A stretch of DNA of 64,000 nt, taken from contig CM043800.1 in assembly GCA_023974075.1 (NCBI GenBank), positions 24,939,718-25,003,717 of the forward strand, given 5' to 3'. Every line of letters begins with the position of its first letter. Within the stretch, counting starts at the first letter, position 1. A model generated the notes under the pieces. It was not told the DNA's origin. It saw only the letters and a program-made list of their open reading frames with translations, and did no database searches. The DNA is from Chaenocephalus aceratus (lineage: Eukaryota; Chordata; Actinopteri; Perciformes; Channichthyidae). A program made the translations under genes and the position numbers. Shown here piece after piece: positions 49,435 through 62,300 of the stretch.

Positions 49435-51535
49435 CTCTCCAATCAATCAATCAATCAATGTTTATTTATATAGCCCAATATCACAAATGTTACATTTGTC
49501 TCAGTGGTCTTCACAGTGTGTACAGAATATCAGTATGACAATACGACACCCTCTGTCCTTAGACCCTCACATCGTACAAGGAAAAACTTCCGGAGAAAAC
49601 CCACAGTTTAAAGGGGAAAATGGGAGAAACCTCAGGGAGAGCAACAGAGGAGGGATCCCTCTCCCAGGACGGACAGACGTGCAATAGATGCCGTGTGTAA
49701 ATTGAAAAGATAATACATTTGCAACATAGGTAGTCCAAATGTTTGGAAATGCATGTGTGTATAATAGGAAGATGAATCCACGAGGATATCCATCCAGGAC
49801 CACAGCCACGACTCGCGATCCAGGACACAGGACCGCAGGATCATCCATGACTCCGGATCTCGGTGTATATAGACACCAAAAAGAAAGAAATTTGGGGAAG
49901 CTGGGTTAATCGGAACATGAGAGTACACAGGTATAGACAGAGAGAAGGAAGAAGTAAGATGTCCCCCGACAAACTAAGCCTATATCAGCAAAACTAGGGG
50001 CTAATCTAATCAGCCCTAACTATAAGCTTTATCAAAAAGGAAGGTCTTAAGCGCACTCTTAAAAACGGATAGGGTGTCTGCCGCCCGAACACAAACTGGA
50101 AGCTGATTCCACAAATGTGGAGCTTGATAAGAAAAGGCTCTGGCTCCCATTGTACTTTTAGAGATTCTAGGAACAACCAACAACCCTGCATTCTTGGAAC
50201 GCAATGCCCTAGTAGGACAGTAGGGTATAATGAGTTCTTTAAGGTAAGATGGCGCCTGCCCATTAAGGGCTTTGTAGGCGAGAAGAAGAATTTTAAATTC
50301 TATCCTGTGTTCTATAGGGAGCCAGTGTAAGGCAGCCAGAACAGGAGTAATGTGGTCCCTTTTCCTAACTCTGGTTAGTACACGAGCTACAGCATTTTGA
50401 ATCAGCTGAAGCGACTTGACTGACTTCTTGGTACTCCCTGATAATAAAGAGTTACAATAATCCAGCCTAGAAGTAACAAATGCATGGACTAGTTTCTCTG
50501 CATCGTTTTGAGGCAAGATATGCCTGATTTTTGCAATGTTACGTAGATGGAAGTAGGCGGTCCTTGAAATTGATTTTATGTGGGTGTTAAAGGATAAATC
50601 CTGATCAAATATAACACCAAGATTCCTTACAGTCTCACTGAAGGCCAAATTAATGCCATCCATAGTTAGTATATCTTTAGATAATTTGTTTCGTAGATTC
50701 TTCGGGCCAAGTACAATAACTTCAGTTTTGGTCGTGTTTAACATCAAAAAGTTTAAGGTCATCCACGTTTTTAAGTCCTTAAGGCAGTCTTGAATTTTAT
50801 TTAGATGATTAATTTCATCAGGCTTGATTGATAAATATAGTTGAGTATCATCTGCATAACAATGAAAGTTTACAGAATGATTCCTTATAATATTGCCTAA
50901 CGGAAGCATATATAATGTGAACAAAATAGGTCCGAGCACTGAGCCCTGTGGCACTCCATGGCTAACTTTGGTTTGCGTGGAAGATTCATCGTTAACACGT
51001 ACAAACCGAGAGCGTTCAGATAGATAGGACCTAAACCAGCCTAAAGCAGTTCCCTGTATGCCAACTAAGTGCTCTAGTCTTTGCAATAGGATATCATGGT
51101 CGATAGTATCAAATGCAGCACTGAGATCGAGCAAAACAAGAATAGAGACAAGTCCCTTGTCTGAGGCTATTAGAATGTCATTTGTGACTTTAACCAGAGC
51201 TGTCTCTGTGCTATGATGTGTTCTAAAGCCAGACTGAAAATCTTCAAATAAATCATTGTTTTTTAATTAATTACACAACTGTTTTGCGACCGCTTTCTCA
51301 AGAATTTTTGAGAGGAACGGAAGATTAGAAATAGGTCTATAGTTGGCTAAAACCTCTGGATTGAGGTTGTGCTTTTTAAGAAGCGGTTTTATCACTGCTA
51401 CTTTGAATGATTGTGGAACATAGCCTGATAATAAAGACATATTCATAATATTTAATAAAGAAGTGCTAATTAATGGAAAAACTTCCTTCAACAGCTTGAA
51501 GTCATGCTCAACAGTATTTCACAGCACGGATACTC
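49435..51535 (-). mobile_element. L2-like LINE, 5'-truncated, long RT reading frame
   Basis: This non-LTR element is in minus orientation. An (AATC)n tail at 49438-49458 marks its 3' end. A 372-residue frame (51134-50016) holds the reverse-transcriptase core: [37 protein letters not shown] and [11 protein letters not shown]. It is followed by the usual C-terminal region ([53 protein letters not shown]). A second piece (51491-51267) continues upstream (PLLKKHNLNPEVLANYRPISNLPFLSKILEK), but a stop separates the two. The endonuclease domain is missing. This is the best preserved LINE in the window. Confidence 0.92.
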
Positions 51536-51599
51536 CACATCATCTTATCTGCATGATCAGAGGAGTCCAGACTTGTGATTATATACGGTATGCATTATA

Positions 51600-51685
51600 C
51601 CGGCTACTTTAAACTGAAGTCTCCCTTGAAAAAGAGATTGATGATCTCAATGGGACCACCTGGTTAAATAAAGGTTTGAAATGAT
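51600..51685 (+). mobile_element. 3' tail of a LINE, plus orientation
   Basis: The phrase 'CTCCCTTGAAAAAGAGATTGATGATCTCAATGGGACCACCTGGTTAAATAAAGGTTTG' is the same 3' end found, on the other strand, at 51705-51770. The piece is about 85 bp long, a severely truncated copy of the neighbouring family. Confidence 0.75.
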
Positions 51686-51699
51686 GAACGTTTACTTTT

Positions 51700-52905
51700 A
51701 AATCATTGCAAACCTTTATTTAACGAGATTGGTCCCATTGAGATCATAGATCTCTTTTTCAAGGGAGACCTGCAGCATATAGGTTCCACATGAAACATAA
51801 AACAATAAAGGACATCATACATTATATTTACAGGATACATTTACATAGTTATAGACATTTACAAGTGCCCATAGTATCAACGAGCATTTCATTTAGCCTA
51901 GCTTTAAAAACATGCAGAGGATTATAAAATTGCTCAGTTTCAATTCTTGCTGAAGATTGTTCCAAGCAAGTGGAGCTGTGCACATAAAAGCTGTCTTACC
52001 TAAGACAGTCCTTGCTCTTGGCACATCTAACAATACTACATCATGCGATATCAGACAATAGCTGCTTGCAACTCTCTGTGTTATCAGAGAGCAGATGTAA
52101 TACGGGAGTTTACCCAACATAGCTTTATAAATAAACGTGTACCAATGACTGAGCCTCTTTACAGTAAGTGATGGCAAACCTGCCTTGGTATACAGGGTAC
52201 AGTGATGAGTAAGTGCTTTACAATTTGTGACAAATCTCAGTTCGCTGTGATAGGCGGCATCTAACTTGTTCAGGCAATAGGCAGGTGCATTCATATACAA
52301 CAAATCACCATAGTCCAGCACAGGTGAAAAGGTCACAGTGACTAGCCTTTTCCTGGCTTCAAGCGAGAAACAGGACTTGTTCCTGAAAAAGAAATCTAGT
52401 CTAACCCTCAGCTTTTTAAGCAGGTTATTGACATGAAGTTTAAAAGTAAGACAATCATCAAGCCAGATACCTAGGTATTTATAACAGGCAACCACTTCAA
52501 GTACTTGTCCTTGCATAGTAACAATATCTAAAACAGGCTCTGGTGTCTTTTTAGCTTTTGAAAATAGCAATACCTTGGTTTTATCAACATTTAAAAGAAG
52601 CTTATGCTCAGCGAGCTGAGTCTGAATAATGTTAAAAACAGCCTGTAATTTAACACCAGCCTCCTGAATGGAGGGACCTGCACAGTACAGCACGGTATCG
52701 TCCGCATAGAAATGTAAAGTAGCTTCATTCACATTTTCACCTAAACTGTTGATATATATGGAGAATAAAAGTGGACCTAAAACAGAACCTTGAGGAACAC
52801 CATTAGCAATGTTTAAACACTCAGAAGACAGCCCATCAAAGTGAACACATTGGGACCTTTCAGAGAGGTAGTTCACAAACCAACCCACTGCATGGCTGGA
52901 TATGC
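51700..52905 (-). mobile_element. Non-LTR retrotransposon, second family, 5'-truncated
   Basis: Minus orientation; the 3' end is at 51700. A 331-residue frame (52888-51893) has a reverse-transcriptase core ([52 protein letters not shown]) and a C-terminal part (LGIWLDDCLTFKLHVNNLLKKL, SPVLDYGDLLY). It differs clearly from the L2-like copies here. It belongs to the Jockey/L2/Rex1 side of the LINEs; I could not fix the clade. Upstream domains are missing. Confidence 0.88.
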
Positions 52906-52909
52906 CAAT

Positions 52910-53870
52910 GCTGAGAAAAATAAGAACACCTCTAAAGGTTCAAAGGCATCATCCTCCAACATGGTCTCCCCGGGGTTTATTCTCACCAGCCGAACCTTAG
53001 CTCTTTTCTGCCACTCTCAATAATTGCAGACAGGTCAAATTAGTTTTTGAAAAGGGATTATTGAAGTCTTTGAAGTGTCAAAGTTACACCAGAAGGCATT
53101 CACACACATCAGGAGTTGTATGGGCTATGTCTGATGACTTAAATACCGATGGCTACATACTTACTATACAGTGTATTAGTGTTTCCTCTTTTCCCATGTT
53201 CTTTGTCTTTTAGTGGGTCTAAAGGAATAAAGCACAACAAACAATTGTACTACTTATATCTAAAGCACAGTAAACGTTTTAATTTAATTCATTCTCTAAA
53301 AAAAACTATAAACCAAGAAGTTTGTGTACAACTTTGGAGTGAAAAAGCTGGCTGTTGTTTTTTGTTAATATACAAATCGGCTTGCAAAATCTAAAAAACA
53401 CTCAATGCATTTAAGATGTTCTCTAAAACTGCTGAAAGACCCTCAATGTCCTTCATCTGAATTTCTATTTTTTTTTTCTCTTTTCCTGAGGGGGGCGCTG
53501 CAGTCTATTTTCTGAATCTAACTGGCTCATAGCATATCAAGATATACCAGTTAGGAGAGGCGTGTAAACATTTTCAGTGTGAGGATTACTTTTTACCTAA
53601 TATATCATCATGAAAAACATGTATGTTTATCCAATCACCATCTGTTTTACACTCAAACGCTTCATAGCCAGAACTGACGATCTGAGTGATGCTAAAAAAC
53701 CTTCAGCTATGATTTGTCCACATTTGATTTGTTCCACCCAATAAAACAGTGTATAAGCTGAAGAAGCATTGATGACATGATGTTCAGTAAACCTGTGAGC
53801 TGCTGGATAGTTCTGCATCACCAGGTTACCTGTGTTGAATATGAAACCACCAGCCAGCTGCCTTCTACCT
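52910..53870. other. Intergenic DNA, nothing recognised
   Basis: No gene or repeat was recognised. A T-rich run lies near 53470. Confidence 0.5.
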
Positions 53871-53873
53871 GTG

Positions 53874-54023
<150 letters not shown>

Positions 54024-54164
54024 CTTGTACCTTGTTTTAAACGTAGCATTTGAATTCTGATCATTTATTAATACTGTTGCTATGGCTCTGCTTTCCCACA
54101 GGCGTTCAGTGTTCGTGGTGAACTCGGGCACTACTGCCACATCACTCCCTCTCGTCCCTGTCCT

Positions 54165-54265
54165 GCACAAACACACACCCCCCCACACACCCCCCCCCCC
54201 ACACACACACACACACACTCACTCACTCACTCACTCACTCACTCACTCACTCACTCACTCACTCA

Positions 54266-54337
<72 letters not shown>
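54165..54337. repeat. (CA)n(CTCA)n(CA)n compound microsatellite
   Basis: Short C-rich and CA runs are followed by about 13 CTCA units and then about 34 CA units. The CA part is complementary to the TG tract at 53877-54009. Confidence 0.98.
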
Positions 54338-54339
<2 letters not shown>

Positions 54340-54340
<1 letters not shown>

Positions 54341-57070
54341 CCACAAACTCTGCGGCCCAATTCATGGTGGCACAACACGACAGTGAGCCAGAATAATTCA
54401 ACGTAACAATTAAATATGAAGGAGCAGTGGCGAAGCTGTCCCAGGCCCAGGCCCAGGAAGCATGTGGAGCGCACCCCCCGCTGCAACCTGTAGTTACAAA
54501 CTCCTCCTGACACCGTCTATACAAGTCAGTGTTTCATCAAGGGGGACAAATGAGGTAGAATTTTTTTTTATTTCCTTTACCCTGGTAGAGTCCTTAGTCT
54601 ACATCAATATTTCTCTTCAATCATTCAGGGCGTAAAGATTCAAAAATACTTTTAGTCTGGTGATTCTCCAGTGTGTTGGTTTGTAGATATTGTTTTTACA
54701 CTATAACAATGACTAAATATTACCCAGATTAATAAATTTTCTTTTACAGAAGGCTGGAAACCAAAATATGAATCTTTAGAATTTGATATAAATCATTAAA
54801 TCAGAGTTACTGTGCAACTTTCTTTGTTGCAATGCATTACAATAGGTGTTACCTCTATTTCTTTAGCCCTCCATTGATCAAATAAACACACCAGGTCACA
54901 AAGAGGACGACAGTTGCCAGACGTGTGAAGGGTCTCTATTCTACAAAAACCCTCTTGAACATTTGAGCTGAAATGTGTCTCGTGGAAAGAAAGAGATAAG
55001 TAAGAGAAAGGGTAGAGTGAAAGAAAAAAGAGAAGATTTCTTCAGAGAGCTTCCTCTGTGTCTTTTTCACCAGAAACCCATATCCTGTGAAGAAACCACA
55101 TGTTCTTACAAGGGAAGGCCCCTCACATATACAGAGGTGAGCATGCACATGTGTGCGCACATACACACTCGAGAGGAGACTTGTAAATAGGTCACATGTA
55201 CTTTCTGTTCTACAAAACACATCTATTTGTTATCATGAAGGAAAAAGTAGCCGTTAAAAGCAGTCCCTCTCTCTATATGGCTGTCACTCACTCATCCTAT
55301 ACATACTGTTCATGGGCTATGATTTGAACATCTCCTTTCGTTTTTAAATCTGCGCAGGATATTCCTTCTTTAGATGAGTGTGAGCGCTCACTCATGCATG
55401 CACACATGCCAACTATGTGTGTGTTTCTGAACAGATCACATGGTTGGTAAAGCGTGGTTTGAATCGACATGCGGCTGGAATCGATCCTTGCTCTCTGACC
55501 AAGTGAATCATGAGGGATGTCCCAAAAACTGAGAGCTGGTTAGGGGGAAACAGGGACACCTGTGACAGCAACAAGAGAAGCAGCAATAAAACAATATAAA
55601 TGCTTTTTAAAGTAAATAAAGTTATAAAGAATTTAAAAAATACAACTTCCTTCTTAAGTGTCATAAGTTAATGTATTTATTCTAGGGAATTGTCCCTTTC
55701 AAAGCGTTATATTTGTGCAAGAATTTTAAATAAATCCTTGTAATGCTTTAACTGAGCTATGGGTTGCTTCATCTATAATGGATGGCATCACATTTCATTT
55801 TTTGTTTGTTTGTTGTTGCAAGCATTACCTTCAAGAAAAGTGATTAAAGCCACCAGACGAATGCGGTTGAGTTACATCAAAAGATCTTTACATTGATTGT
55901 GCTCCTACTTAAAGAAGTATGAAGTTGCATAAAACAGTTGTGTTCAACATTCATTTCTACATTCATTTTTCTTTGTTGCTTCTATTGGGTTGTCATTGTT
56001 GAGTATTTGTTTTACTCTATAAACAAACATATGTTGTAATCATCAAAATGCTACCGAAGTGCAGTAACTAAATACATGTATGCAGTTTTGTTCCGTTTCT
56101 TCTCACCTCTGAGGATCGGAAATGAAAAAGGTATTTGGCTTATCCTACTGTACATACATGTTTAAATCTTTATTGTATTGTGTGTTCATGTTGACCCAGT
56201 CGCTGTGATCATGAGACCAGAGATCAAGCAGCGATTTGTCAGTAACGTATCAGCAAATTGGTGAAGCACTCACTTAACACCTAATAGATAGAGTAGCAGG
56301 TCTGCTGAGAGGCGAGAGCTTGTAAAATAATCTGACTCCGTATTCTGCATCCAGACCACATGGTCGCTGCTGTCATATGAACTGTGTGGGTGACAGGAGG
56401 GTCAGAGGGTGCTGGGACACGGAGAGAGCATTTGTGAATGTGTTTGCATGCCGGAGGCTCCCTGATCTTCCTGGACTCCCCTTCAGAGGGAAATAAGAGA
56501 GCTGGAGTCAGAGCCAAGGCTGAGTCTGCATCTCTCGCTCTCTGATCCCTAATGTGACACTCACCTCGTGCTTATAAGTGAAATAACTAGCATGAAACCC
56601 GTTCACCCTGAAGACAGGGGAACCTGTTATAACAAATAGGATTATCAATAACAAGCTTACATTTATATTCATTACTGCTGCGTCCCCCCAGGGTGTTTTT
56701 TAGCAGAGTTGAAATTAGTTACATTAAAAGTGACACAACTGTTTATTGTGTATATTATTTCAAACAATCATTGTAGTGGTTTTCTTTGTATTACCGAAAG
56801 CACTTTAACACAAGTAGTGCATTGATGGATAAACTGTTCATGGAAAAAAACATCTCAATTCTCAGATCATGTGTATAGACAGGGTATGTCTACACTGCCC
56901 ATCCACATCACTACCATACACAAACAAAATACACAAATTACACCTATTCTTGAAGTACATTACCTGACAAACGTAACTTTCCCATAAAACCAAAGTAGAG
57001 ATGTTTCAATGTATCAAAATAACTATGTGAAAACCATGAAAACATCATATTTAATGGATGAATCACTTGA
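54340..57070. other. Intergenic DNA with one SINE-like piece
   Basis: No gene was recognised. Near 55430-55520 a minus-strand B-box (GGATCGATTCCAGCC) suggests a tRNA-derived SINE fragment. A balanced, non-repetitive stretch at 56260-56580 may be conserved noncoding DNA. Confidence 0.45.
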
Positions 57071-57558
57071 TGTTGTCACGGTTCTCATGTTATGTCACGT
57101 TTTTAGTTTTGTATGTTTGGGTTTATTTTGCTGTTCATTTCACCCTGTCATGTTTTCCTCCTTGTGTATTGTCTGGTCCATCTCCGTGTTTGTCCTCCCT
57201 GTCGTTAGTTTCCCTGGTGTGTCTAGTTGTCTGATTGTGTTCACCTGTGGCCCTTGTGTTTCTCCTCCCCTGCCTGGCTGTTTCTCGTCTTGTGATTACC
57301 CCTCCCTGTATTTAGTCTTGTCTCTTCCTGTGTTCGGTGTCGGTTCATTGTGTGTCTCTCCTGTCTCCCTCCATGTTGGTCACGGTCAGTTTTGTGTATT
57401 CTTGCTACCTTGTACTATCCATGTTTTTGATTCATGCCATATTTTTTTGTTTTTCAGCTTTTAAATAAAGCTTGCTTTTGTTTATAACCTTTACCTTTTT
57501 ATAGTCTGCATTTGGGTCCTACCTTTTCCCGCGAATCCTTGACAGTGATTCTAACAGA

Positions 57559-58866
57559 ATGAACCGACCAACAATGGACCCAGCAGATTTTTATTTTTAT
57601 TTGGACTTGTTCTCCCTAGAGTACACTCTTCAGTGTCATTATGCTGAATGGAGTAGAACCTCGGCTAAAAGGGACAAAGAGGCTGTCCTCAAAAAGGCAC
57701 AAATGGAGGTGGACAACGTGCCATGGTTGAAAAGCTCATTGCCTGAGTTACTCAGAGTTTTTTCTCGTAGCCCTGAGTGCCAGTCTCCATTCTCTGATCC
57801 TTTCTTGGGATCCTGCCTGGCGTTTGGAGTTCCACGGAGCCTCCAAAAGACCTCTAAAAGACACAAGCTCAGGAAGCCAGCTCGTACTCAGGTACTGGTC
57901 CTAGCAGCCATGGTTCCGGCTCCAGTGCCGGCCCCAGCAGCCATGGTCCCTGCTCCAGAACCGGACCTTACAGCCATGTTTCCGTGCTCCAGTGCCGGCC
58001 CACACAGTCATGGTACCGTGCTCCAGTACCATCCCACACAGCCATGGTTCCGTGTTCCGGTTCCTTGCCCAGCAGCCATGGTTCCGGCTCCAATGCTGGC
58101 CCCAGCAGCCATGTTTCCGGCTCCAGAACCGGCCCACACAGCCATGATCTAGGCTTCAGCTCCGGTTCCCACAGCCATGGTCCCTGCTCCAGTCCTGGCC
58201 CCAGCAGCCATGGTTCCAGCCCCAGCAGCCATGGTTCCAGCCCCAGTCCTGACCCCAGCAGCCATGGTTCCAGCCCCAGTCCTGGCCCCAGCAGCCATGG
58301 TTCCAGCCCCAGTCCTGGCCCCAGCAGCCATGGTTCCAGCCCCAGTCCTGACCCCAGCAGCCATGGTTCCAGCCCCAGTCCTGACCCCAGCAGCCATGGT
58401 TCCGGCCCCAGCAGCCATGGTCCCGACTCCAGTTTCTGCTCCAGTACTGGCTCTCCGGCCGACGCCAGCTCCCCGTGTCCTGTCGGCATACCGGCCGACT
58501 CAAGCACCTCGTCTCCTGTTGACTCTCCAGCCGACGCCAGCACCCCGAGTCCGCCGACTACTTCTCTGCCGGGGGTCCTGCCAACCCTGTGTCCTGTGCC
58601 GTTGGAGGCCCCGCCGACTACTCTTCTGCCGGGGGTCCTGCCGGCCCTGTGTCCTGTCCCGTTGGGGGTCCCGCCGACTACTCTTCTACCGGGGCCCTGC
58701 CAACCCTGTGTCCTGTTTCGTTGGAGGCCTCGACATCACCTGTCTCGCCGGGGGTCCTGCCAACTCCTTGTCCTCTTCCATGGGGGATTTTGCCACACCT
58801 GTCGGCTCCGGCTCCTGCCCGGCCTCCGGAGCTGTCTGGTCTTCGCACTCGAGCCCGGCCCCCTGA
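57559..58866 (+). pseudogene. ORF of the LTR-like element (N-terminal domain plus PA-rich repeats)
   Basis: One frame is open from ATG 57559 to TGA-type stop near 58866 except for a single TAG at 58150-58152. Residues 1-115 are a non-repetitive, Leu/Glu-rich segment (MDPADFYFYLDLFSLEYTLQ.., then HYAEW). Similar predicted proteins occur, as I recall, in other teleosts as multicopy sequences, but I know no function. The rest is built of units like VPAPVLAPAAM. A second frame (57984-59198) is also open, which the repeat explains, since units of 33 bp keep every frame open. A gag-like role is possible and unproven. Confidence 0.5.
58177..58425. repeat. 33-bp coding minisatellite
   Basis: Six 33-bp units (encoding VPAPVLAPAAM or VPAPVLTPAAM) and two short 21-bp units (VPAPAAM) follow head to tail. 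Degenerate relatives extend upstream to about 57900. Each unit carries CCATGG. Confidence 0.9.
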
Positions 58867-59269
58867 GAGCCGCGGTCTTCGCCCTCGAGGCCGGCCCCCT
58901 GAGTGCCGCGGTCTTCGCCCTCAAGCCCGGCCCCCTGACTTTCCCGGCCACGGTCCTCGCCCTCGCATCCGGCCCCCTGACTCTTCCTGCCGCTGCCTTC
59001 GCATTCGCCCTCGTGCCCGGGCCCCTGGGTTCGCCCGCTGTGGCCTTCGCCCCTTTTTGGACTCTGCTTTGCCCCGGGCCGTCCGCCCGAGATCCCCTCC
59101 ATGGACTCTGGCTTGCCCCCGGGTCGTCCGCCCGAGACCACCTCCAGTTCCTCTGCCTTGCCTCTGGGCTTTTAAATAAAGCTCGCTTTTGTTTATAACC
59201 TTTACCTTTTTGTAGTCTGCATTTGGGTCCTACCTTTTTCCGCGAATCCTTGACAGTGATTCGAACAGA

Positions 59270-61073
59270 TGTATCAACTGAATCTGCAGCTCTCCTCAGC
59301 TTTAAAGCAACTTTCAGATCATTATTTTGGTGTTCAGACCTGCAAACTGTTTTTATAAACCCCTCACATAGCTTTGTTTTAGCCTAAAATCCACAGCACA
59401 CTCCCTGCTGAGTACTAAACAGCGGACATACACAGTAAGCAACTAGCAGGGGCACATTTAGCAGCTAAAAAGCCAGATATTTTCTTCTGGAGGTGGTGGT
59501 GACGGAAACAACAAAGTGGATATTGGAGCTTCTCTGACCTATGTCTGATCTCACACGCTCGCCATTACAACTTAGAAGGTCAAAATATGTCAACGTTGTG
59601 CTCATAACAGTTATTGCAGGATTAAACGTTAAGCACACAGCTGCTAAGTCTGAATTCTCACTCAGTCTCTCTCTCGAGTTGTCACACCCTCACAAATTCA
59701 CAATGCACACATCATCCACATGTTTCGAGAGGGGCCTCTTCACGGTGCTGTCTGTCACTTTGATAACTGATCTGGAGAGTAAATGGTTGGCTTACATATT
59801 TTAGCTAATACAGGTTTATGAAAAATTGCTATTAATTTGAATGAAACTTGTATTTCAAATAGAGTGGAACAAACAGAGTAGGAAAATAAAGCCTATTAAA
59901 CAATAACCTTTCATTCAGTTTTGGATATACTGATTTGTTGCCATTCAAATATGTAAATGTAACAACGAGAAACGTACAAATGGAATCAGAAGTTGTCAAC
60001 AAAACTAAATGATATCTTAAAGAAAGATATGGCTCTAACGGGTGGGGTTAAAAGCACAGAGGAAAGAAAATAACTAGGCTATAAAGAGTTGTGGAGGTGA
60101 CACAGAGAGAGAAGATGGGGCGCATGGTGCTGCAGGGAGATATGAATAACTACAGGAAGATGGAAACAAGTGGAGACTGTCATTGGGTGGGGGGAGAAAA
60201 CAAAGAGACATTGACAAGTCTATGGCAATATATGTGGAAAATGTAAAAGAATGGAACAATGAGGAGGTTCAAATAAAGTCAAAGATGAGAGCTGGATAAA
60301 AACTTAAAGCAGCGGGAGGGGGAGATGTATTACAAGTCTCTAATTTTCATGAGAAGACAGCATCAAGTTAGGCTGAATAATCTGTACATTTAACACCTGG
60401 GGAGATGTTGTGTGTGTGTGTAAAGTTGCCGTATTGTGTGCATGGAGGGGGTGTGTGTGTTACGGTAAGGAGAATCCCAGTAAGGAGGCTGGTCTCTCTG
60501 ACCTTTGTCCACACTTCCCCTCCCATCAGCGGCACGGCCACGTCAGGCCTGATGCCCCGTGTGACTGCCACTGGCATGCGGGGCCAACTGCGCTGTGATG
60601 TCATCAGCATGTGTACCCCGGCCCGCAGCAGAGCGGATCAGACCGGACCCTCAGGAACACACTGGCCTCGGGTTTGCTAATTCAAGGCATAAGGAGGGGG
60701 TATCATGGCTGAGGGTCTCAGGTGTCAGCCCTGTGCTTTCTAATATGAAAGACACACTTAGGGTGTGTGTGTGGCTGCGAAGGTTTGTGTGTGTTCCCAT
60801 GTGCTATAAGTGTGTTTATGTGCAGTGTATTTTTAGGTGACTGTATTTTCCACTCCTTGTGCAGAGCGAGGGGGGGGTGTTCATTGAACCTGGGGATCAC
60901 CTTGCTCTTGTATAATAATTGACCTCATTCGAATATGTTGATAGTCTGAAAGACATCCTGAGCATGCTTTTAGTTTTTTTCAGCACATCATTCTTTCTAC
61001 TTGCAATATTTCTTTCATTTCTTTTTGCATTCCATCGTAGCACAAGCTTCACATACAAGCTGCCTACAATGGT
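59270..61073. other. Intergenic DNA, nothing recognised as a gene
   Basis: No exon or classified repeat was found. A GC-balanced stretch at 60470-60690 is open in one plus frame but shows no recognised protein. Confidence 0.45.
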
Positions 61074-61930
61074 TTTATTACATTACATTACATTACATTG
61101 CATTTAGCTGACGCTTTTATCCAAAGCGACTTACAATAAGTGCGTTCGACCAACAAAATACAAACTTGAAGAAAACAGAATCATATAAGTACATCAGGTT
61201 TCATAGAGCTAAAACATTTCAAGTGCTACTCAACTGGCTTTAGTGAAGCCAGCCCTTTATTAGTATATAAGTGCTTTGTTAATAGTTCTATCGCTCGAAG
61301 TGGAGTCGAAAGAGATGAGTTTTTAGTCCGCGCCGGAAGGTGTGTAAGCTATCTGCTGTCCTGATGTCAATGGGGAGCTCATTCCACCATTTTGGAGCCA
61401 GGATAGCAAACCCACGTGTTTTTGCTGATGGGAATTTGGGTCCCCTTCGCAGCGATGGTGCAGCGAGTCGTTTGGTTGATGCAGAGCGGAGTGCACGTAC
61501 TGGGGTGTACGGTTTAACCATGTCCTGGATGTAGGAAGGGCCAGATCCATTCACAGCATGGTACGCAAGTACCAGTGTCTTGAAGTGGATTCTAGCAGTT
61601 ACCGGAAGCCAGTGGAGGGAGCGGAGGAGCGGCGTGGTGTGGGAGAATTTAGGAAGGTTGAAGACCAGACGAGCCGCTGCATTCTGGATGAGCTGCAGAG
61701 GTCGGATGGCACATGCAGGTAGACCAGCCAGGAGGGAGTTGCAGTAGTCTAGGCGTGAGATAACGAGAGCCTGGACCAGAACCTGCGTCGCTTTCTGGGT
61801 CAGCTGGGGACGCATCCTCCTGATGTTGTAAAGCGTGTATCTGCATCAGCGGGTTGTAGCAGCGATGTTTGCAGTGAAGGACAGTTTGTTATCTAGGGTC
61901 ACACCCAGATTCCTTGCAGTCTGAGTCGTA
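61074..61930 (-). mobile_element. L2-like LINE, 3' fragment
   Basis: The 3' end starts with (TTACA)n and 'CATTTAGCTGACGCTTTTATCCAAAGCGACTTACAAT', a very common teleost LINE 3' end. A 175-residue frame (61815-61288) has the C-terminal reverse-transcriptase region ([64 protein letters not shown]). The polymerase core lies upstream and is missing. Confidence 0.9.
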
Positions 61931-62204
61931 TAATTATAAACCCACATTAACAGCAGAAATAGTTCATTAATGATGTGCACTGTCTTTCTTTTGAGATGTT
62001 CTTAAAGATAGAGCCAAGAGTCATTGTCATCATTTCTTGGCTCATTCATCCATGCCGACTTCTTAATTGAATACTTCCTACATTATATTCAAAAAAGAAA
62101 CGGAGATCAATGTTCTGAATGGGGAAAAGCTGAAGAAGTTGAAAAGTGTTGAATAGCATAAAATAACATTCAGTTTTGTCTCAAAGAAAATGATTTTGTC
62201 AGGT

Positions 62205-62300
62205 GAATCATAATAATAATATATAATATTTTTATAGCGCCTTTCAGGAAACCCAAGGTCGCTTTACAAGTCAGGTAGGGGGGGGGGAGTAGGGGGAAAA
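62205..62300 (-). mobile_element. LINE/SINE-type 3' tail fragment
   Basis: (AAT)n-like sequence is followed by 'TTTTTATAGCGCCTTTCAGGAAACCCAAGGTCGCTTTACA', the typical end of teleost LINE-derived repeats, then a run of G. Only about 90 bp are present. Confidence 0.6.

Larger units (their letters stand above)
57071..59267 (+). mobile_element. LTR-like retroelement with proline/alanine-rich ORF
   Basis: A 486-bp block (57071-57556) begins TGTTGTCACGG and ends GATTCTAACA, i.e. TG..CA ends as LTRs have. It contains 'TTTTAAATAAAGCTTGC' as a poly(A) signal region and 'GCATTTGGGTCC', common in fish Gypsy-type LTR ends. The last about 100 bp of this block recur at 59169-59267. Between them lies a repeat-rich ORF region. 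An alternative LTR start at 57074 (TGTCACGG) pairs with TGACA at 57544. There is no reverse transcriptase, integrase or clear primer-binding site, and no matching target duplication. It is therefore a nonautonomous or truncated element. Confidence 0.6.

Noticed and set aside
57009..57464. 151-codon hydrophobic ORF
   Set aside because: It lies inside the LTR-like block. The T- and C-rich LTR explains the hydrophobic translation.
57901..59141. Several long ORFs on both strands over the 33-bp repeats
   Set aside because: A repeat unit divisible by three without stops leaves many frames open. Only the frame starting at 57559 has a non-repetitive N-terminus.
60405..60680. 91-codon ORF, plus strand, in a GC-balanced stretch
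   Set aside because: No recognised protein and no neighbouring exons. It could be conserved noncoding DNA, but there is no support for coding.
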